Source of the DNA: CAZOHC01 sp964579845
GTDB lineage: Bacteria > Patescibacteriota > Microgenomatia > Levybacterales > UBA12049
Length of the DNA stretch: 21,213 nt
Assembly (NCBI GenBank): GCA_964579845.1
Contig: CAZOHC010000019.1
Coordinates: 1 to 21,213, forward strand
Reading direction: 5' to 3'
Numbering within the stretch: the stretch's first letter is position 1; every line of letters starts with the position of its first letter. The notes under the pieces were generated by a model, which was not told the origin of the DNA, searched no databases, and saw only the letters and a list, made by a program, of their open reading frames with translations. This document shows positions 18,840 through 21,213 of this stretch, one piece after another. The position numbers were made by a program, and so were the translations under genes.

Positions 18840-20138
18840 ATGGCTGATCATTTTACTTTTCGTATCGATAAAAAAGATCCATCGTCACAAGCGCGGGCCG
18901 GTGTTTTGAAGACCCCTCATGGTGACATCCTGACACCGAATTTTAATCCTGTCGGCACGCAGGCAACTGTGAAAACACTTTCAGCGCAGGATATCAAAGA
19001 TCTTGGTGGACAGATTATTCTTGCAAATACGTATCATCTGTCGCTTCGCCCGGGGACGAAGGTTGTTGAGGAAATGGGAGGGCTCGGGAAGTTCATGGCT
19101 TGGGACGGGCCGACGATGACTGACTCAGGCGGATTTCAGGTCTTTTCCCTTGGCTCAGCACAGACCGGAACAGCAGAAGATAAACGAAAACTCCACAAAT
19201 TCTCACCCCAGCCATCTGTATTTTTACCTGAAGAATCTGCTGTTGTGGAGCAGATAGTCGAAGAAGATCCGCACAATCCGGGAAAGAAAACAAGTTTCGT
19301 ACGTAAGATTGAGGAGAAAACAAACAGAATCAAACCAGCCAAAATTGATGATGAAGGAGTGACATTTTACTCACATATAGATGGTAGTCAGAAACGGCTT
19401 GATCCTGAGATATCGATCAGGCTGCAAGAGGAGATCGGTGCTGATCTCATCGTGACCTTTGATGATCATGAATCACCGCTTTGGAACCATACCGAGACGA
19501 GGCTTTCACTCGAGCGGTCAAATAGGTGGGGGCTTGCAAGTCTGAAAGCACAGAAGCGTAAGGACCAGCTTATGTATGGCGTCACCCATGGCGGAATTTA
19601 TGAAGATCTTCGGGTCGAATCAGCGAAGTTTACTGAGAAGCATTTCCCGGCAATTGCGATCGGCGGTGCGTATACCTCAAAAAAAATTCTTTATGACGTG
19701 ATCCGCTGGTCTGTTCCTCATTTTTCTGACGAGAAACCAAGACATCTCCTGGGAATCGGCGAAGTACAGGATTTGTTCGAAGGGATTGCACTTGGCCTTG
19801 ATTTCTTTGATTGTGTTGCACCGACGAGACGGGGAAGACACGGGAACGTCTATATCTCACCGGAAAACGGCGGCCATCCGAAGAACAATTTTACGCTGCA
19901 GATATCGAATGCGAAATATATTACTGACAAAAGCCCGATTGATCCGGGTTGCCGGTGTTTTACCTGCACGCATTATACACGGGGGTATATCCGTCATCTT
20001 TTTGCAGCAGACGAGCTCTTGGGCCAACGTCTGGGTTCGATCCATAATGTGTACTTCATCGTGAATCTGGTGAGGAAAATCCGTGAGAGTATTTTGGATG
20101 ATCGATTTGCTGAACTAAAAGACAAATGGGTGTTATAA
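18840..20138 (+). CDS. tgt: tRNA-guanine transglycosylase with an insertion and altered base pocket
   Basis: The protein has 432 residues; the usual bacterial enzyme has about 370-390. TGT swaps guanine 34 of certain tRNAs for a queuosine precursor. General-acid D95 (TDSGGFQ), nucleophile D324 (FDCVAPTR) and the zinc ligands C371, C373, C376 and H402 are all present. A charged insertion of about 45-50 residues lies at about 110-165, after FSLG. Base-pocket residues differ from Zymomonas/E. coli TGT as I recall them: FDEC is FDDH (H210 for Cys158), VQGG is THGG (H250 for Gln203), and the GGLAVGE loop reads GGAYTSK. The nucleobase used may therefore not be preQ1. TATAAT is exactly 7 nt before ATG, so the mRNA is leaderless. 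The stop lies inside the -10 of trpS. Confidence 0.93.
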   Translation: MADHFTFRIDKKDPSSQARAGVLKTPHGDILTPNFNPVGTQATVKTLSAQDIKDLGGQIILANTYHLSLRPGTKVVEEMGGLGKFMAWDGPTMTDSGGFQVFSLGSAQTGTAEDKRKLHKFSPQPSVFLPEESAVVEQIVEEDPHNPGKKTSFVRKIEEKTNRIKPAKIDDEGVTFYSHIDGSQKRLDPEISIRLQEEIGADLIVTFDDHESPLWNHTETRLSLERSNRWGLASLKAQKRKDQLMYGVTHGGIYEDLRVESAKFTEKHFPAIAIGGAYTSKKILYDVIRWSVPHFSDEKPRHLLGIGEVQDLFEGIALGLDFFDCVAPTRRGRHGNVYISPENGGHPKNNFTLQISNAKYITDKSPIDPGCRCFTCTHYTRGYIRHLFAADELLGQRLGSIHNVYFIVNLVRKIRESILDDRFAELKDKWVL

Positions 20139-20139
20139 T
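20131..20139 (+). promoter_or_regulatory. Extended -10 of trpS overlapping the tgt stop
   Basis: TGT-TATAAT (20131-20139) contains the last Leu codon and the TAA stop of tgt. It lies 12 nt before the trpS ATG, so trpS has its own promoter although tgt is immediately upstream. Confidence 0.6.
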
Positions 20140-20151
20140 AAAAAACGTATT

Positions 20152-21147
20152 ATGCCGGACATAAAACCTAATCAGCGAGTATACTCAGGCATCCGGGCGA
20201 CCGGGAGGCTTCATCTCGGAAATTATTATGGCGCAGTCAAAGGCATGCTCGCGCTTCAGAATACACAGGACTGTGTTTTCTCAGTCGTTGATCTTCATGC
20301 ACTCACCACGCCGTATGATCCGAAGACATTAAAACAATCTGTTCGTGATGTTGTTTTGGACTATCTGGCAGCAGGACTTGATCCGACAAAGTGTCTGCTT
20401 GAGATTCAGTCCTATGTCCCGCAGCATCTTGAGCTTGCGTATTACCTCAGTACGATTTACCCTGTCTCACGACTTGAAGATTTACCGACGTATAAAGACA
20501 AAAAAGCTCAACATCCGAAGTATGTGAACATGGGATTGTTATACTATCCAGTCCTTATGGCTGCAGATATTATGCTCTATCGGGCAAACCTTGTACCGGT
20601 CGGGATTGATCAGGAACCGCACCTGGAAGTTACCCGGGAGATTGTCCGGAAGTTTAACTCGATGTTCGGTGAGACATTCCCGGAGCCGAAGCGGTATAAA
20701 ACCTCAGGTGAGTACATCCCGTCACTTACCGGTGAAGGGAAGATGGGAAAATCAGTTGAAGGAAGCTACATTAATCTCACCGATGATCTGGAGACGATAA
20801 AAAAACGGCTCGCGAAAGTCCCGACTGACAGCGGCACCATCGGTGGTCCGATTCCGCAGACCGGCGGGGTCGGTGCGCTTTTTGCACTTATGTATCAGGT
20901 CGGCGGGGCAGAGATGCACCAGAAGTATGTGGTCGCGTATAAAGATAAGAAGATCCGTTACAGTGAAATGAAAGCAGAACTGGCTGATCTGATCTATCAA
21001 GATCTTGAACCGCTGCAGCATAAGCGCAAAACATTTGAAGACAATCCGGCTGTTGTTGATGCGATTATTCAGGAAAGTACTGAGCGATGTCGGGGACTGG
21101 CTGAGGATACGATGCAGGAAGTCAGATCAAAAATGGGCCTCATATAA
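20152..21147 (+). CDS. trpS: Tryptophanyl-tRNA synthetase
   Basis: A 331-residue class I aminoacyl-tRNA synthetase that charges tRNA-Trp. The HIGH-type motif is TGRLHLGNYYGA (17-28), followed by VDLHALT and YPVLMAADIMLY (typical of TrpRS), VGIDQEPHLEVTREI and the KMSKS-type loop KMGKS (197-201). The length is normal for bacteria and no domain is missing. ATG 20152 is 13 nt after the tgt stop and 12 nt after TATAAT. There is no obvious Shine-Dalgarno. A second TATAAT (21143-21148) overlaps its own stop codon, possibly for a gene beyond the window. Confidence 0.97.
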   Translation: MPDIKPNQRVYSGIRATGRLHLGNYYGAVKGMLALQNTQDCVFSVVDLHALTTPYDPKTLKQSVRDVVLDYLAAGLDPTKCLLEIQSYVPQHLELAYYLSTIYPVSRLEDLPTYKDKKAQHPKYVNMGLLYYPVLMAADIMLYRANLVPVGIDQEPHLEVTREIVRKFNSMFGETFPEPKRYKTSGEYIPSLTGEGKMGKSVEGSYINLTDDLETIKKRLAKVPTDSGTIGGPIPQTGGVGALFALMYQVGGAEMHQKYVVAYKDKKIRYSEMKAELADLIYQDLEPLQHKRKTFEDNPAVVDAIIQESTERCRGLAEDTMQEVRSKMGLI

Positions 21148-21213
21148 TGTTAATATAAGATTTACGATAAATTTCCGTATTATTCGTAATTCGTACAGCA
21201 TATTCCATATATC
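21148..21213. other. AT-rich end of window with one imperfect hairpin
   Basis: TTACGATAA (21162-21170) pairs with TTATTCGTAA (21180-21189) with one bulge. There is no T tract after it, so a terminator is not supported. No coding region is seen. Confidence 0.3.

Overview
The window looks like part of a small bacterial genome, most likely a Candidate Phyla Radiation (Patescibacteria) member, possibly of the Microgenomates type. This is an inference from gene content: secreted and anchored proteins with Thr-Pro-Thr linkers, a DEAD-box helicase with DEVD, single-copy tgt, trpS and murD, and no biosynthetic operons. The standard code fits, since murD ends in TGA and Trp is read from TGG. I see no tRNA, rRNA, CRISPR array, transposase or phage gene.

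Layout. 1-1600: tail of an unknown acidic protein, a 30-residue basic microprotein, a SET-domain protein and a small unknown gene with its own promoter and terminator. 1650-3560: a palindrome, a consensus promoter and a ~200-nt folded leader precede a DEAD-box helicase, which meets a Nudix-like gene tail to tail at a shared TTAA. 3600-5670: a secreted CAP-domain protein, a histidine phosphatase and a folded RNA/terminator. 5635-6434: a TipA-like MerR regulator behind a classic 19-bp-spacer operator. 6572-12278, minus strand: a disulfide oxidoreductase, a CcdA-like thiol transporter, a membrane-anchored His/Cys-rich protein and a Ca2+ P-type ATPase. These could form an envelope redox/metal module. 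12415-14388: a Lys-rich microprotein ending CEFC and two secreted lysozyme-fold enzymes, one with a ~260-nt folded leader. 14389-16603: an anchored repeat protein, a bacterial PH-domain membrane protein and a UBP-type zinc finger. 16657-21147, plus strand: murD, an HD-domain gene, tgt and trpS.

The clearest unifying signal is transcriptional. At about eleven genes a -10 hexamer, often with an extended TGn, lies 6-8 nt before the start codon, so the mRNAs should be leaderless. That rule also settles several start codons. A few genes instead have long folded leaders: the DEAD-box helicase and one lysozyme-like enzyme. These are the best candidates for undescribed cis-regulatory RNAs, together with the folded element at 5500-5606. 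Three intergenic regions next to stop codons share a degenerate inverted repeat.
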